Assembly (NCBI RefSeq): GCF_008830365.1
Contig: NZ_WBKI01000010.1
Coordinates: 1-64,000 of the forward strand
DNA length: 64,000 bases
Direction: 5' to 3'
DNA from: Serratia proteamaculans
GTDB lineage: Bacteria; Pseudomonadota; Gammaproteobacteria; Enterobacterales; Enterobacteriaceae
The position numbers were made by a program, and so were the translations under genes. The notes beneath the pieces are model-generated. The model searched no databases, was not told where the DNA came from, and saw only the letters and a program-made list of their open reading frames with translations. Below, piece by piece: positions 45,183-54,901 of the stretch (its first letter is position 1; the number at the start of each line of letters is the position of its first letter).

Positions 45183-45545
45183 ATGGATTACGAATTTCTG
45201 CGTGACGTGACCGGACAGGTGATCGTCAGATTTTCGATGGGGCATGAGGTGATTGGCCACTGGATCAACGAAGAACTCAAAGGCGATTTTACCCTGTTGG
45301 ATCGGATCGAAGCCGGTGCGGCCGAGGTCAAGGGCAGTGAGCGTCAATGGCAGTTGGAAGGCCGTGAATACACGCTGCTGATGGACGGTGAAGAAGTAAT
45401 GATCCGCGCCAATCTGCTGGAGTTTGAAGGCGACGAAATGGAGGAGGGGATGAATTATTATGATGAAGAAAGCCTCTCATTCTGCGGCGTTGAGGATTTC
45501 CTGCAGGTACTTAAGGCCTATCGTTCTTTTATGCTGAAATACTAA
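45183..45545 (+). CDS. yacL: YacL family protein (UPF0231)
   Basis: Acidic cytoplasmic protein (120 aa) of unknown function, confined largely to gamma-proteobacteria. It matches E. coli YacL in length and pattern: [27 protein letters not shown], then the acidic [18 protein letters not shown] and the C-terminal [18 protein letters not shown] good AGGAGG site precedes the ATG. It lies between acnB and convergent speD as in E. coli. Confidence 0.95.
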   Translation: MDYEFLRDVTGQVIVRFSMGHEVIGHWINEELKGDFTLLDRIEAGAAEVKGSERQWQLEGREYTLLMDGEEVMIRANLLEFEGDEMEEGMNYYDEESLSFCGVEDFLQVLKAYRSFMLKY

Positions 45546-45550
45546 GCATA

Positions 45551-45573
45551 GGGCGCGGCGGTATACCGCGCCC
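45551..45573. terminator. Hairpin between yacL and speD
   Basis: Stem GGGCGCGG / CCGCGCCC around CGGTATA, placed between two convergent genes. No long U tract on either side. It is one of several GGGCGC-type hairpins at convergent gene ends in this window. Confidence 0.55.
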
Positions 45574-45581
45574 GTTACACA

Positions 45582-46376
45582 CTACAGATGCGGAATATTG
45601 CGGCCGTAATAGATTTCCTGCATCTCTTTCCACAGCAGATCGGTAATCTCTTTACGTTCGGCGGCACTCAGCGTATCCGGTTTGGCATTGAACAGGTAAT
45701 GCTTCAGATCGAAATCCTTCAGCAACATCTTGGTGTGGAAGATGTTCTCCTGATAAACATTCACATCCATCATGTGGTACAGCGCTTTCATATCATCAGA
45801 CATAAAGTTCTGGATCGAGTTGATCTCATGATCGATGTAATGCTTCACGCCGTTCACGTCGCGGGTAAAGCCGCGCACGCGGTAATCCATGGTTACGATG
45901 TCGGATTCCAACTGGTGGATCAGGTAATTCAGCGCCTTAAGCGGTGAGATCACGCCGCAGGTCGATACTTCGATATCGGCGCGAAAGGTGCACAGACCGC
46001 CTTCAGGATGGCTTTCCGGATAGGTGTGAACGCAGATATGGCTCTTGTCCAGGTGTGCTACCACCGTTTTTGACAGTGGGCCAGGGTGCTCCGAGGTATC
46101 GACATCGTTCGGATCAACCGGTTCTTCACTGACCAGAATGGTGACGCTGGCGCCCTGAGGCTCATAGTCCTGGCGTGCGATGTTCAGAATATTAGCGCCA
46201 ATGATCGAGCAGGTTTCGCTCAGGATCTCGGTCAGCCGATTGGCGTTGTATTGCTCGTCAATGTAGGCGATATAGCCAGCGCGATCGTCCGCGGTTTTGG
46301 CGTAACAAATATCGTAAATACAAAAACTCAGGCTCTTGGTCAGGTTGTTGAAGCCGTGCAGTTTTAGCTTATGCAA
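45582..46376 (-). CDS. speD: S-adenosylmethionine decarboxylase proenzyme
   Basis: Pyruvoyl-dependent enzyme (264 aa) that makes decarboxylated SAM, the aminopropyl donor for spermidine. Self-cleavage is expected between Lys111 and Ser112 in [15 protein letters not shown], where Ser112 becomes the pyruvoyl group. The rest ([43 protein letters not shown]) is close to E. coli. The start codon is TTG at 46376, supported by a near-perfect ribosome site GGAGGTG 7 nt upstream and by alignment ([12 protein letters not shown]). It is 27 bp downstream of speE in the same unit. Confidence 0.97.
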   Translation of the reverse strand: MHKLKLHGFNNLTKSLSFCIYDICYAKTADDRAGYIAYIDEQYNANRLTEILSETCSIIGANILNIARQDYEPQGASVTILVSEEPVDPNDVDTSEHPGPLSKTVVAHLDKSHICVHTYPESHPEGGLCTFRADIEVSTCGVISPLKALNYLIHQLESDIVTMDYRVRGFTRDVNGVKHYIDHEINSIQNFMSDDMKALYHMMDVNVYQENIFHTKMLLKDFDLKHYLFNAKPDTLSAAERKEITDLLWKEMQEIYYGRNIPHL

Positions 46377-46403
46377 TTTGGTTCACCTCCTTTATCTTCT
46401 CGC

Positions 46404-47267
46404 TTAACGTGTAACGTTCAGTGCGTCGAGCAAATACTGCGGCAGAGCAAAGCTGCCCGCGTGAATTGCCGGGTTGTAATAACGACAGCTTAAACCGCTT
46501 TGATGAAAGCGATGTTGCAGCGTTGCCAGATCGAGCTGGCGCAGCGCCGGATCCTGGCTCGCCCAGGCGAAGGTCATGATGCCGCCGTAATAGGTCGGGA
46601 TCGCCGCCTGGTAAAAGCTAACGTCGTTGAAGTACTGGCTCAGCTTGGTGTGGCTATTGACCGCTTCGTCTTGCTGCAGGAAGCACACGCCGTTCTGCGC
46701 AACAAAAATGCCGCCGTCGTTCAGGCTGTGCGCACAACCTTCGTAGAATGCTGAAGTGAACAGGCTTTCGCCAGGGCCGATAGGGTCGGTACAGTCGGAG
46801 ATAATCACATCGAATTTTTCATCGGTCTGATTAACAAAGTTGACGCCGTCGTCGATCACCAGCTTGAAGCGTGGGTCGTCGTAAGCTCCGGCATTGTGGT
46901 TTGGCAGGTATTGGCGACAGAACTCGACCACGCCGGCGTCGATCTCGACCATGGTGATCTGCTCTACGCCCTGATGCCGGCTGACTTCACGCAGCATGGC
47001 GCCGTCACCGCCGCCGATGATCAGCACCTTCTTCGCCTGACCGTGGGCCAGCAGCGGTACGTGAGTCATCATTTCGTGATAAATGAACTCATCACGCTCG
47101 GTGGTTTGCACCACGCCGTCGAGCGCCATAACGCGCCCCAGAACCGGGTTTTCAAAAATCACCAGATCCTGATGCTCGGTCTTCTCACGATACAGTATCT
47201 TCTCTACCGAGAAGTACTGGCCGAAGTTGGCATGCAGCGTTTCATACCAAATTTCTTTCTGGGCCAT
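46404..47267 (-). CDS. speE: Spermidine synthase
   Basis: Aminopropyltransferase (287 aa) that joins decarboxylated SAM and putrescine to give spermidine. Conserved parts are [22 protein letters not shown], the nucleotide-binding [27 protein letters not shown] and the catalytic [17 protein letters not shown] with its DCTDP loop. ATG 47267 (MAQKEIWYE) has GGAG about 9 nt upstream; in-frame codons to 47339 are not needed. It is upstream of speD; putrescine comes from SpeC at the other end of the window. Confidence 0.97.
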   Translation of the reverse strand: MAQKEIWYETLHANFGQYFSVEKILYREKTEHQDLVIFENPVLGRVMALDGVVQTTERDEFIYHEMMTHVPLLAHGQAKKVLIIGGGDGAMLREVSRHQGVEQITMVEIDAGVVEFCRQYLPNHNAGAYDDPRFKLVIDDGVNFVNQTDEKFDVIISDCTDPIGPGESLFTSAFYEGCAHSLNDGGIFVAQNGVCFLQQDEAVNSHTKLSQYFNDVSFYQAAIPTYYGGIMTFAWASQDPALRQLDLATLQHRFHQSGLSCRYYNPAIHAGSFALPQYLLDALNVTR

Positions 47268-47376
47268 GTGCGGGAACTCCGTAATAACAGCCATGAAAAA
47301 TTGGCGCAACATCATAGCTAACTCTGCCCGGTGATGCACGGCTGAATTTCAAACAGAGATAGCGCAAGGCGGGGGA

Positions 47377-47727
47377 TTAGTTGGCGTAAGCCAGCAGGCT
47401 AAGCGAGTCGCGTGCCAGGGATTTGCACTTGTTGGGGGTAGGGATGGCGATACCACTGAGATCGCGATAGCTGTCTTCACCCAGCGCCTTCATATTAAAG
47501 CTATTATAGTTGCTCAGATCCCAACGGTTTTGCTGGGCAAAATAAACGATGGCGCGTTTGATTTGGGCATTGGGCAAGTCGTTATAGCCGCAGTCATTTT
47601 TCAAATAAATAAAGACCGCCGTCAGATCGGCCAGATCTTCCGCCTCAGACTCATTCAGCGCCAGACTGGCGTTGGAGAACCCCAGCATGGTCAGTAACAG
47701 CACCAGTAACGTTGTTTTTTTCATCAT
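47377..47727 (-). CDS. yacC: YacC family secreted protein
   Basis: Small exported protein (116 aa) with a Sec signal peptide (MMKKTTLLVLLLTMLGFSNASLA). The mature part LNESEAEDLADLTAVFIYLKNDCGYNDLPNAQIKRA, then YNSFNMKALGEDSYRDLSGIAIP and CKSLARDSLSLLAY, is very similar to E. coli YacC. Two cysteines (in NDCGY and NKCKS) probably pair in the periplasm. The family has been compared with secretion chaperone-like proteins, but its role is unknown. It lies between speE and cueO as in E. coli. Confidence 0.93.
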   Translation of the reverse strand: MMKKTTLLVLLLTMLGFSNASLALNESEAEDLADLTAVFIYLKNDCGYNDLPNAQIKRAIVYFAQQNRWDLSNYNSFNMKALGEDSYRDLSGIAIPTPNKCKSLARDSLSLLAYAN

Positions 47728-47824
47728 GAAAATAGACCTGTTTATTGTCCACAGACGTTATCACACTTGCTTGTAAAGGCACCAAATTTTATTACCTGCA
47801 GGTAACATAACCGGCAGCAAAGGC

Positions 47825-47855
47825 TTGACCTTCCGCTTAGGGGAGGGTTTAGGCT
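47825..47855 (+). promoter_or_regulatory. CueR-type copper-responsive promoter of cueO
   Basis: -35 TTGACC (47825-47830) and -10 TAGGCT (47850-47855) are separated by 19 bp, the long spacer of MerR-family promoters. Inside is the imperfect dyad ACCTTCC-GCTTAGGG-GAGGGT, which fits the CueR operator of E. coli copA/cueO. Copper(I) bound to CueR would activate it. Confidence 0.88.
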
Positions 47856-47960
47856 GTGCGCAGATAAAGCTATATCCATAATCTTTCAAGGCGCAGGTTC
47901 ATTGAATGAGCTGCACCTTACGTCGCATTAAGGGCCGATCACTGAAAAAGGGAGTCAGCG

Positions 47961-49580
47961 ATGTTACGCCGTGATTTTATCAAATTGACCGCTGCGCTGG
48001 GCGCGGCAAGTGCTTTACCCTTGTGGAGCCGGGGCGCGTGGGCAGCTGAACTGCCGGCGTTGCCGATCCCGCCGTTGCTGATGCCAGACGCGCAGGGGAA
48101 CATCGCTTTGGCGCTGCAAACCGGTGAAATGAACTGGCTGCCAGGCAAGGCAACCCAAACCTGGGGGGTTAATGGTGCATTGCTGGGGCCGGCGGTACGG
48201 CTGCAGCGTGGCAAGCCGGTCACGGTGGATATCCGCAATGGCTTGCCGGAGGCCAGTACCGTCCACTGGCACGGTCTGGAAATCCCCGGCGACGTCGATG
48301 GCGGCCCACAGGCGCTGATCCAACCAGGTACCACGCGCAGGGTGCAGTTCACGGTGGAACAACCCGCAGCTACCTGCTGGTTCCATCCGCACACCCACGG
48401 CAAGACAGGTCAGCAGGTGATGATGGGCTTGGCAGGGCTGGTGCTGTTGGAAGATGAAGAGAGCAGCAAGCTGCCATTGCCGAAAACCTGGGGGCAGGAT
48501 GATATTCCGGTGATCCTGCAGGACAAGCGGCTGGGCAAAGACGCACAGATTGAATACCAACTGGATGTCATGAGCGCAGCGGTAGGCTGGTTCGGTGATC
48601 GCATGTTTACCAACGGTGCCCAGTATCCACGGCATGTGGCACCTCGCGGCTGGCTGCGCCTGCGTTTTCTCAACGGTTGCAATGCGCGTTCGTTGAATCT
48701 GGCAACCAGTGATAACCGTCCACTCTATGTGATCGCCAGTGATGGTGGTTTTCTGGCCGAACCGGTCAAGCTGACCGAGCTGTCGATGTTGATGGGCGAA
48801 CGCTTCGAAGTGCTGGTGGATGCATCCGATGGCAAACCCTTTGATATCGTCACGCTGCCGGTTAAACAGATGGGCATGACGCTGGCACCGTTCGACCAGC
48901 CGCTGCCGGTATTGCATATTCAGCCTTCGCTGGCGAAGGGCATCAAGACCATGCCGGACAGCTTGGTGAAACTGCCTGTATTACCGGCGGTGAGTGGGAT
49001 CCAGGAGCGCTGGCTGCAACTGATGATGAACCCGCAGTTGGACAAGCTGGGCATGCAGGCCTTGATGGATCGCTACGGTCATCAGGCCATGGCCGGCATG
49101 AGCATGGATCACGGCAATATGGCTAAAGGCGGCGGTGAGATGGCCGACATGAAAGGCATGGACCACGGTGCGATGAAAGGCATGGATCACGGTAATATGA
49201 AGGGGATGGATCAGGGTGCCAAGCCGTTCGACTTCAGCCATGGCAATATGATCAACGGTAAAGCCTTCGACATGACCAAGCCGATGTTTGAGGCCAAGCG
49301 CGGAAAATATGAAAAATGGACCATTTCCGGTGAAGGCGACATGATGCTGCACCCGTTCCATATTCACGGCACTCAGTTCCGTATTCTGTCGGAAAACGGC
49401 AAGCCCCCGGCGGCCCATCGCAGCGGCTGGAAAGATACGGTGCTGGTCGAAGGTTGGCGCAGTGAAGTGCTGGTGCGTTTTGATCACCCAGCCAACAGCG
49501 ATCATGCCTATATGGCCCACTGCCACCTGTTGGAACATGAAGATACCGGCATGATGCTGGGCTTTACCGTAACCGACTGA
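47961..49580 (+). CDS. cueO: Multicopper oxidase CueO
   Basis: Periplasmic cuprous oxidase (539 aa) that protects against copper. The Tat signal is [28 protein letters not shown]. Three cupredoxin domains carry the copper motifs [30 protein letters not shown] and [15 protein letters not shown] Met-rich insert (about 368-425) has repeated MDHG units ([24 protein letters not shown]), the Cu(I)-binding part seen in E. coli CueO. GGGAG precedes the ATG. An imperfect hairpin (47888-47919) lies in the likely 5' leader. Confidence 0.97.
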   Translation: MLRRDFIKLTAALGAASALPLWSRGAWAAELPALPIPPLLMPDAQGNIALALQTGEMNWLPGKATQTWGVNGALLGPAVRLQRGKPVTVDIRNGLPEASTVHWHGLEIPGDVDGGPQALIQPGTTRRVQFTVEQPAATCWFHPHTHGKTGQQVMMGLAGLVLLEDEESSKLPLPKTWGQDDIPVILQDKRLGKDAQIEYQLDVMSAAVGWFGDRMFTNGAQYPRHVAPRGWLRLRFLNGCNARSLNLATSDNRPLYVIASDGGFLAEPVKLTELSMLMGERFEVLVDASDGKPFDIVTLPVKQMGMTLAPFDQPLPVLHIQPSLAKGIKTMPDSLVKLPVLPAVSGIQERWLQLMMNPQLDKLGMQALMDRYGHQAMAGMSMDHGNMAKGGGEMADMKGMDHGAMKGMDHGNMKGMDQGAKPFDFSHGNMINGKAFDMTKPMFEAKRGKYEKWTISGEGDMMLHPFHIHGTQFRILSENGKPPAAHRSGWKDTVLVEGWRSEVLVRFDHPANSDHAYMAHCHLLEHEDTGMMLGFTVTD

Positions 49581-49679
49581 TCCACCCACCCTGGAACAAC
49601 GGGCGGCGCACTCGCGTCGCCAGTGGCTTCAGGCTATGCTAAACTCTGCGCCCTTCTTCCGGCAACTGACCTGAAAACT

Positions 49680-50216
49680 ATGAAACACACTGTAGAAGTA
49701 ATGATTTCCGAGCAGGAAGTTAAGACCCGTATTGCTGAACTTGGCCGCCAGATCACCGAAGATTACCGCGATAGCGGCAGTGATATGGTGTTGGTCGGGC
49801 TGCTGCGCGGCTCCTTTATGTTCATGGCCGATCTGTGTCGCACGATTGAAGTGCCGCATGAGGTCGACTTTATGACCGCTTCCAGCTACGGCAGCGGCAT
49901 GTCTACTACCCGTGATGTGAAAATCCTCAAGGATCTGGATGAAGACATCCGTGGTAAAGACGTGCTGATCGTGGAAGACATCATTGATTCCGGCAATACG
50001 CTGAACAAAGTGCGCGAAATTCTGGCGCTGCGCGGGCCGAAATCCCTGGCGATCTGTACCCTGCTGGACAAGCCTGAACGCCGTGAGGTTGAAGTGCCGG
50101 TGGAGTACGTGGGCTTCCCCATTCCGGACGAGTTTGTGGTGGGTTATGGTATCGACTACGCCCAGCGTTATCGCCATCTGCCGTACGTTGGCAAAGTGGT
50201 GCTGCTGGACGAGTAA
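49680..50216 (+). CDS. hpt: Hypoxanthine phosphoribosyltransferase
   Basis: Purine-salvage enzyme (178 aa) that forms IMP (and GMP weakly) from the free base and PRPP. The PRPP loop [14 protein letters not shown] is intact, with [33 protein letters not shown] and the C-terminal [25 protein letters not shown] 49680 ([14 protein letters not shown]) matches the E. coli start. It converges with can across a strong hairpin. Confidence 0.96.
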   Translation: MKHTVEVMISEQEVKTRIAELGRQITEDYRDSGSDMVLVGLLRGSFMFMADLCRTIEVPHEVDFMTASSYGSGMSTTRDVKILKDLDEDIRGKDVLIVEDIIDSGNTLNKVREILALRGPKSLAICTLLDKPERREVEVPVEYVGFPIPDEFVVGYGIDYAQRYRHLPYVGKVVLLDE

Positions 50217-50223
50217 TAAGCTG

Positions 50224-50245
50224 CGGGCGCGGTTTACCGCGCCCG
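50224..50245. terminator. Bidirectional hairpin, hpt / can
   Basis: Perfect 9-bp stem CGGGCGCGG / CCGCGCCCG with loop TTTA between convergent genes; U tracts are weak on both strands. Confidence 0.6.
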
Positions 50246-50253
50246 TGACAGAA

Positions 50254-50910
50254 TTAAATGCCCTTATCCTGCTGCAATGTAGCCATGGCCTTGCGATAGC
50301 CCATCTCCAGGCTTTCGCGGCTGGTGGCCGCCACTTCAAGATCGCGCAAGCGTCCGTCCTGGATGCCATACACCCAACCGTGAATCATGACTTTCTGGCC
50401 ACGTTTCCACGCTGATTGCATGATGGTGGAATGGCCCAGGTTGTAGACCTGCTCAATCACGTTGATTTCACAGAGTACGTCGAGGCGTTGTTCCGGCTCC
50501 AGTTCACCCAACAGTGAGCTGTGCTTGTACCACAGGTCACGAATGTGCAGCAGCCAGTTGTTGATCAGCCCCAGTTCCGGGTTCTCAACCGCGGCTTCCA
50601 CACCGCCGCAGCCCAGGTGGCCGCAAATAATGATATGTTCAACTTCCAGCACGTCGACGGCGTACTGCACCACTGACAGGCAGTTTAAATCGGTATGAAT
50701 CACCAGGTTGGCCACGTTACGGTGGACAAACAGTTCACCTGGCTCCAGCCCGGTCAGTCTTTCCGCGGGAACGCGGCTGTCTGAACAACCTATCCATAAA
50801 AAGCGGGGCTTTTGCGCCTGGGCTAAACGTTCAAAAAAGTCTGGGTCTTCCTTGCTGATGTTAGCTGACCAGGTATGGTTATTAGCGATAAGCTTTTCGA
50901 TTTCTTTCAT
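50254..50910 (-). CDS. can: Beta-class carbonic anhydrase
   Basis: Zinc enzyme (218 aa) that interconverts CO2 and bicarbonate, needed for growth in air. The zinc ligands are Cys42 and Asp44 ([12 protein letters not shown]) and the His/Cys of [11 protein letters not shown], as in E. coli Can (YadF). ATG 50910 ([12 protein letters not shown]) agrees with the family; an upstream frame to 50961 is not supported. It is divergent from yadG. Confidence 0.97.
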   Translation of the reverse strand: MKEIEKLIANNHTWSANISKEDPDFFERLAQAQKPRFLWIGCSDSRVPAERLTGLEPGELFVHRNVANLVIHTDLNCLSVVQYAVDVLEVEHIIICGHLGCGGVEAAVENPELGLINNWLLHIRDLWYKHSSLLGELEPEQRLDVLCEINVIEQVYNLGHSTIMQSAWKRGQKVMIHGWVYGIQDGRLRDLEVAATSRESLEMGYRKAMATLQQDKGI

Positions 50911-51146
50911 GGAGGTTATAGACCTGTAACGAACAGATTGCGTTGGGGTAATATAGGACAAGCATCACATTTTGGAAATCGGAACAGTTACGCAAGACGG
51001 TATTCAGCCACTTTTTATACAGTATGGCGGGATGGAACCTGAATTTTCCGCACGGATTTGCCTCAGTGAAAACGCTGCTGATGATAAGATCATCTTCATT
51101 ACAAGACGCAGCAGCATACTCATCGTCACAAGGTACTTTTTAACTT

Positions 51147-52070
51147 ATGAATTATGCACTGGAAATAGCGCAGTTAACCAAGACTTACGCCGGTGGCGTC
51201 AAGGCATTGCGCGGGATCGACCTGAACGTCGAGGCAGGGGATTTCTACGCTTTGCTGGGGCCTAACGGCGCCGGGAAATCCACCACCATCGGCATTATCA
51301 GCTCGCTAGTCAATAAGACGTCCGGCAGCGTGCGGGTGTTCGGCTACGACATCGATAAAGACATTGTTAATGCCAAACGCCAGCTTGGGCTGGTGCCGCA
51401 GGAGTTCAACTTTAACCCGTTTGAAACCGTGATGCAGATTGTGGTCAATCAGGCGGGCTACTATGGCGTGACTCGCCGTGAAGCCCTGGTGCGGGCGGAA
51501 AAATACCTGACCCAGTTGGATCTGTGGGGCAAGCGCGATGAACGTGCCCGCATGTTATCCGGCGGGATGAAGCGCCGCCTGATGATCGCCCGCGCATTGA
51601 TGCATCAGCCAAAATTGCTGATCCTCGATGAACCGACTGCCGGGGTAGATATCGAGCTGCGCCGCTCGATGTGGGGCTTCCTGAAAGAGCTCAACGCGCA
51701 GGGCACCACCATTATCCTCACCACCCACTATCTGGAAGAGGCAGAAATGCTGTGCCGCAATATCGGCATTATCCAGAACGGCGAACTGGTGGAAAATACC
51801 TCGATGAAAGGTCTGTTGGCCAAGCTGAAGTCTGAAACCTTCATCCTCGATCTGGCGGCGAAAAGCCCGTTACCGAAACTGGACGGTTACCGCCACCGCC
51901 TGACGGACACTTCAACGCTGGAAGTGGAAGTGATGCGCGAGCAGGGCCTGAATGGCCTGTTTGCCCAGCTCAGCACCCAGGGCGTTCAGGTACTGAGTAT
52001 GCGTAACAAGGCTAACCGGCTGGAAGAGCTGTTTGTCACCCTGGTTAACGGTAATGGAGAAAAAGCATGA
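51147..52070 (+). CDS. yadG: ABC transporter ATP-binding protein YadG
   Basis: ATPase subunit (307 aa) of an ABC-2 type exporter. Walker A GPNGAGKST, Q-loop (VPQEFNFNPFE), signature LSGGMKRRL, Walker B LLILDEPTAGVD and the His switch (ILTTHYLEEAE) are all intact. The substrate of YadGH is not known. It overlaps yadH by 4 bp (ATGA), so the two are coupled. Confidence 0.96.
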   Translation: MNYALEIAQLTKTYAGGVKALRGIDLNVEAGDFYALLGPNGAGKSTTIGIISSLVNKTSGSVRVFGYDIDKDIVNAKRQLGLVPQEFNFNPFETVMQIVVNQAGYYGVTRREALVRAEKYLTQLDLWGKRDERARMLSGGMKRRLMIARALMHQPKLLILDEPTAGVDIELRRSMWGFLKELNAQGTTIILTTHYLEEAEMLCRNIGIIQNGELVENTSMKGLLAKLKSETFILDLAAKSPLPKLDGYRHRLTDTSTLEVEVMREQGLNGLFAQLSTQGVQVLSMRNKANRLEELFVTLVNGNGEKA

Positions 52071-52837
52071 TGCGTTTGTATTGGGTGGCCTTACAGAGCA
52101 TCTGGGCCAAAGAGATCAACCGTTTTGCCCGCATCTGGATCCAGACGCTGGTACCGCCGGTGATCACCATGACGCTGTATTTCATCATCTTCGGCAACCT
52201 GATTGGTTCACGTATCGGTGAGATGCACGGTTTTGATTACATGCAGTTTATCGTCCCTGGCCTGATCATGATGGCGGTGATCACCAACTCATATGCCAAC
52301 GTGGCCTCCTCGTTCTTCAGCGCCAAATTCCAACGCAATATTGAAGAACTGCTGGTGGCGCCGGTACCGACGCACGTGGTGATCGCCGGTTACGTCGGCG
52401 GTGGTGTCGCGCGCGGTGTTTGTGTCGGCGTGCTGGTCACCGTGATCTCGCTGTTCTTCGTGCCGCTACAGGTGCATGCCTGGTGGGTGATTGTGGCCAC
52501 GCTGCTGCTGACGGCGATTTTGTTCTCGCTGGCGGGCCTGATCAATGCGGTGTTTGCCACCACCTTTGACGATATCAGCCTGATCCCGACCTTCGTACTG
52601 ACGCCGCTGACCTATCTGGGTGGGGTGTTTTACTCGCTGACGCTGCTGCCGCCGTTCTGGCAGGCGGTGTCCAAACTGAACCCGATCGTCTACATGATCA
52701 GCGGATTCCGCTATGGCTTCCTGGGCATCAGCGACGTGCCGTTGGCGCTGACCATGACGGTGCTGGTGGCGTTTATTGCGGTGTTCTACCTGTTGTCCTG
52801 GTACCTGATTGAGCGCGGTCGCGGTCTGCGTACCTGA
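52067..52837 (+). CDS. yadH: ABC-2 type permease YadH
   Basis: Membrane subunit (256 aa, six predicted membrane segments) paired with YadG. The ABC-2 signature region is seen as PIVYMISGFRYGFLGISDV near the C-terminus, after SLIPTFVLTPLTYLGGVFYSLTLLPPFWQ. The N-terminus carries an ABC-2 elbow (AKEINRFARIWIQTLVPPVITMTLYFIIFG). The exported compound is unknown. A terminator follows. Confidence 0.95.
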   Translation: MMRLYWVALQSIWAKEINRFARIWIQTLVPPVITMTLYFIIFGNLIGSRIGEMHGFDYMQFIVPGLIMMAVITNSYANVASSFFSAKFQRNIEELLVAPVPTHVVIAGYVGGGVARGVCVGVLVTVISLFFVPLQVHAWWVIVATLLLTAILFSLAGLINAVFATTFDDISLIPTFVLTPLTYLGGVFYSLTLLPPFWQAVSKLNPIVYMISGFRYGFLGISDVPLALTMTVLVAFIAVFYLLSWYLIERGRGLRT

Positions 52838-52844
52838 TTAACCC

Positions 52845-52877
52845 GTGTCCCCGGGCATCGCGTGCGGGGACGCTTTT
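52845..52877 (+). terminator. Terminator of yadGH
   Basis: Stem GTGTCCCC / GGGGACGC (one G-U pair) with a 13-nt loop, followed by TTTT, just after the yadH stop codon. Confidence 0.75.
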
Positions 52878-52987
52878 ATTGACCTGAAGCAAGCACCCTG
52901 TAAATCAATAAAATTGCTCAAATAACCCCTTTCTCCCGGCTGTTCAAATCGTGCTATGCTGGCGCTCCACATTTTCTCCATTTTGTT

Positions 52988-53033
52988 ATATGCCCTATGA
53001 ATTTCAAGTTGCGGCTTGAAAGGCGAGGGGTAT
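52988..53033. repeat. Full copy of dispersed palindromic repeat (TTTCAAG...CTTGAAAG)
   Basis: A 46-bp imperfect palindrome with ends ATATGCCCTAT / GAGGGGTATT and core TTTCAAGTTGCGGCTTGAAA. It lies 27 bp before the yadE start. The element at 54811-54853 is the same sequence in opposite orientation on the other side of yadE-panD. Confidence 0.8.
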
Positions 53034-53059
53034 TACGCACTCGTAAGCAGAACATAACC

Positions 53060-54340
53060 ATGCGGTCTACACACAAGATAGCGGCTGGGTTACTCGGCAT
53101 CCTGATGTCACTTGTCGCCCCGGCAAGCCTGGCAAATTTGCTGTCGGAAGACAGTGCTGTTAAATCCGAATATATGGAGGCGCAACGCGACAGCGAAGTC
53201 TATTCGCTGATTGGCGAGCATGTCATTCCGGTTGGTGAAGTGAAACAGGGGCAACTGATCCAGGTGTTCCCGGCGGATGCGGAATATTACGAGTTCAAAT
53301 TCGGCCACGGCACGGGGTTTATCGATAAAGACGATGTGCGCGATCTCAAAAAATCACGCAAGGTGAAGGATGATCTGGGGGAACTGAATAAACCGCTGAC
53401 CAACCAGAATCTGATCACTCACAAGGCGATCAACGTTTATACCGATGCGGATAACAGCAGCGATGTGTTTGGCGTACTGGAAGAGAACCTGCGCTACCCG
53501 ATCATCGGTAAGCTGAAAGACCGGCTCAACAATACCTGGTACGAGATCAACATTGGCGATCGCCTGGGTTATGTCAGTGAGCTGGACTGCGAGATTGACA
53601 CAGGTATACCGATACTGACCTACCATCATCTGCTGAAAAACGAAGAGAACAAGCGCTTCCGCCATACCTCGACCACCACGTCGGACGTGGCGTTCAGTAA
53701 CCAGATGACCTATCTGAAGCAGGCGGGGTATGACACCATTTCCCTGTATCAGTTGGAAGCCTACCTGAAAAATCAGATCAACCTGCCGGGCAGGGCGGTA
53801 GTACTGACGTTTGATGACGGGCTGAAATCGGTCTATCGCTATGCTTACCCAGTCTTGAAGAATTACGGCTTCCGCGCTACGGCGTTTATCATTTCTTCGC
53901 GCATTAAACGTCACCCGCAAAAGTGGAACCCAGACTCGCTGCAGTTTATGAGTATTTCCGAACTGAAGCAGATTCAGGACGTCTTCGACGTGCAGTCGCA
54001 TACCCATTTCCTGCATCGTACCGACGGTAATCGTCAGCCGATCCTGCTGAGCCGCTCGCTGCACAATATCGAATTCGATTTTGAGCACTCACGCCGTGCG
54101 CTGTCGCAGTTTAATCCGCATGTGCTGTATGTGTCCTACCCGTTTGGCGGCTACAACCAGCGGGCGATACAGGCCGCGAAAGATGCCGGGTTCCATATGG
54201 CAGTGACCACGGTGCAGGGTAAAGTGAAACCGGGGGATAACCCCTATACGCTGAAACGGCTGTATATTTTGCGCACCGACTCGATTCAGACCATGGCGGA
54301 CAGAATAGCCAACAAGCCAGGAACGCTGGTGGTGCAATAG
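53060..54340 (+). CDS. yadE: YadE polysaccharide deacetylase-like lipidless exported protein
   Basis: Exported protein (426 aa). ATG 53060 gives a clean signal peptide ([25 protein letters not shown]); the frame is open to 52997 only because it runs through the palindromic repeat. The N-terminal half has SH3-like segments (about 30-190). The C-terminal NodB homology domain has the metal/base motif [18 protein letters not shown] and [12 protein letters not shown], so deacetylation of an envelope or extracellular glycan is likely. Substrate is unknown. It lies between yadH and panD as in E. coli. Confidence 0.92.
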   Translation: MRSTHKIAAGLLGILMSLVAPASLANLLSEDSAVKSEYMEAQRDSEVYSLIGEHVIPVGEVKQGQLIQVFPADAEYYEFKFGHGTGFIDKDDVRDLKKSRKVKDDLGELNKPLTNQNLITHKAINVYTDADNSSDVFGVLEENLRYPIIGKLKDRLNNTWYEINIGDRLGYVSELDCEIDTGIPILTYHHLLKNEENKRFRHTSTTTSDVAFSNQMTYLKQAGYDTISLYQLEAYLKNQINLPGRAVVLTFDDGLKSVYRYAYPVLKNYGFRATAFIISSRIKRHPQKWNPDSLQFMSISELKQIQDVFDVQSHTHFLHRTDGNRQPILLSRSLHNIEFDFEHSRRALSQFNPHVLYVSYPFGGYNQRAIQAAKDAGFHMAVTTVQGKVKPGDNPYTLKRLYILRTDSIQTMADRIANKPGTLVVQ

Positions 54341-54349
54341 CAAGAAAGG

Positions 54350-54377
54350 AACGGGCGCCGACAGCGCCCGTTTTGTT
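54350..54377. terminator. Bidirectional terminator, yadE / panD
   Basis: Stem ACGGGCGC / GCGCCCGT with loop CGACA, followed by TTTTGTTTT on the plus strand. Good terminator for yadE; it abuts the panD stop codon. Confidence 0.85.
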
Positions 54378-54758
54378 TTAGGCGACCTGTACCGGCACGG
54401 CTTTCGCCTTGCGTTGCAGGTGGTTGTCACCTTCGAAATAGGCCACTTTAGGATGGTGCTGGCGGGCATCGGCGTCGCTCATCTGCACATAGGAACAGAT
54501 GATCAGTTTGTCGCCCACGCAGGCGCAACGTGCTGCCGCGCCGTTGACCGAAATAATGCGCGAACCGCGTTCGGCGGCGATGGCATAGGTCGAGAAACGC
54601 TGACCGTTATCAACGTTATAGATATCGATAGCTTCATATTCCAGAATGCCTGCGGCTTCCAGGAAGTCCTGGTCGATGGCGCAGGAGCCCTCATAGTGCA
54701 AGTCAGCCTGAGTCACTTTCACCCGATGCAGCTTGCCTTGCAGCATAGTACGTATCAT
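54378..54758 (-). CDS. panD: Aspartate 1-decarboxylase proenzyme
   Basis: Pyruvoyl-dependent enzyme (126 aa) that makes beta-alanine for pantothenate. Self-processing is expected between Gly24 and Ser25 in HYEGSCAID. Other conserved parts are [35 protein letters not shown] and the N-terminal [16 protein letters not shown] with catalytic Lys9. It is separated from panC by 143 bp holding a dispersed repeat, so panD and panCB may be separate units. Confidence 0.97.
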   Translation of the reverse strand: MIRTMLQGKLHRVKVTQADLHYEGSCAIDQDFLEAAGILEYEAIDIYNVDNGQRFSTYAIAAERGSRIISVNGAAARCACVGDKLIICSYVQMSDADARQHHPKVAYFEGDNHLQRKAKAVPVQVA

Positions 54759-54810
54759 AACTTTACCTAACTAAGTTTCAGCCTTCACAGGCGATTGAGG
54801 TGGCGTCCTA

Positions 54811-54853
54811 AACCCTTCGTCTTTCAAGCTGCAACTCGAAATCCATTAGGGTA
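54811..54853. repeat. Inverted copy of the dispersed palindromic repeat
   Basis: A 43-bp element with ends AACCCTTCGT / ATTAGGGTAG and core CTTTCAAGCTGCAACTCGAA. Reverse-complemented, it aligns along its length with 52988-53033. It lies between panC and panD on the minus strand. Confidence 0.78.
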
Positions 54854-54901
54854 GATTTTTTATTACTTTCCCGGTAACAGCGGTACCAAATATGCAAAAA
54901 C

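Noticed and set aside
48015..48917. 300-codon minus-strand frame
   Set aside because: Antisense shadow of cueO.
52997..53059. N-terminal extension of yadE
   Set aside because: The extra 21 codons are translated from the palindromic repeat; the ATG at 53060 gives a proper signal peptide.
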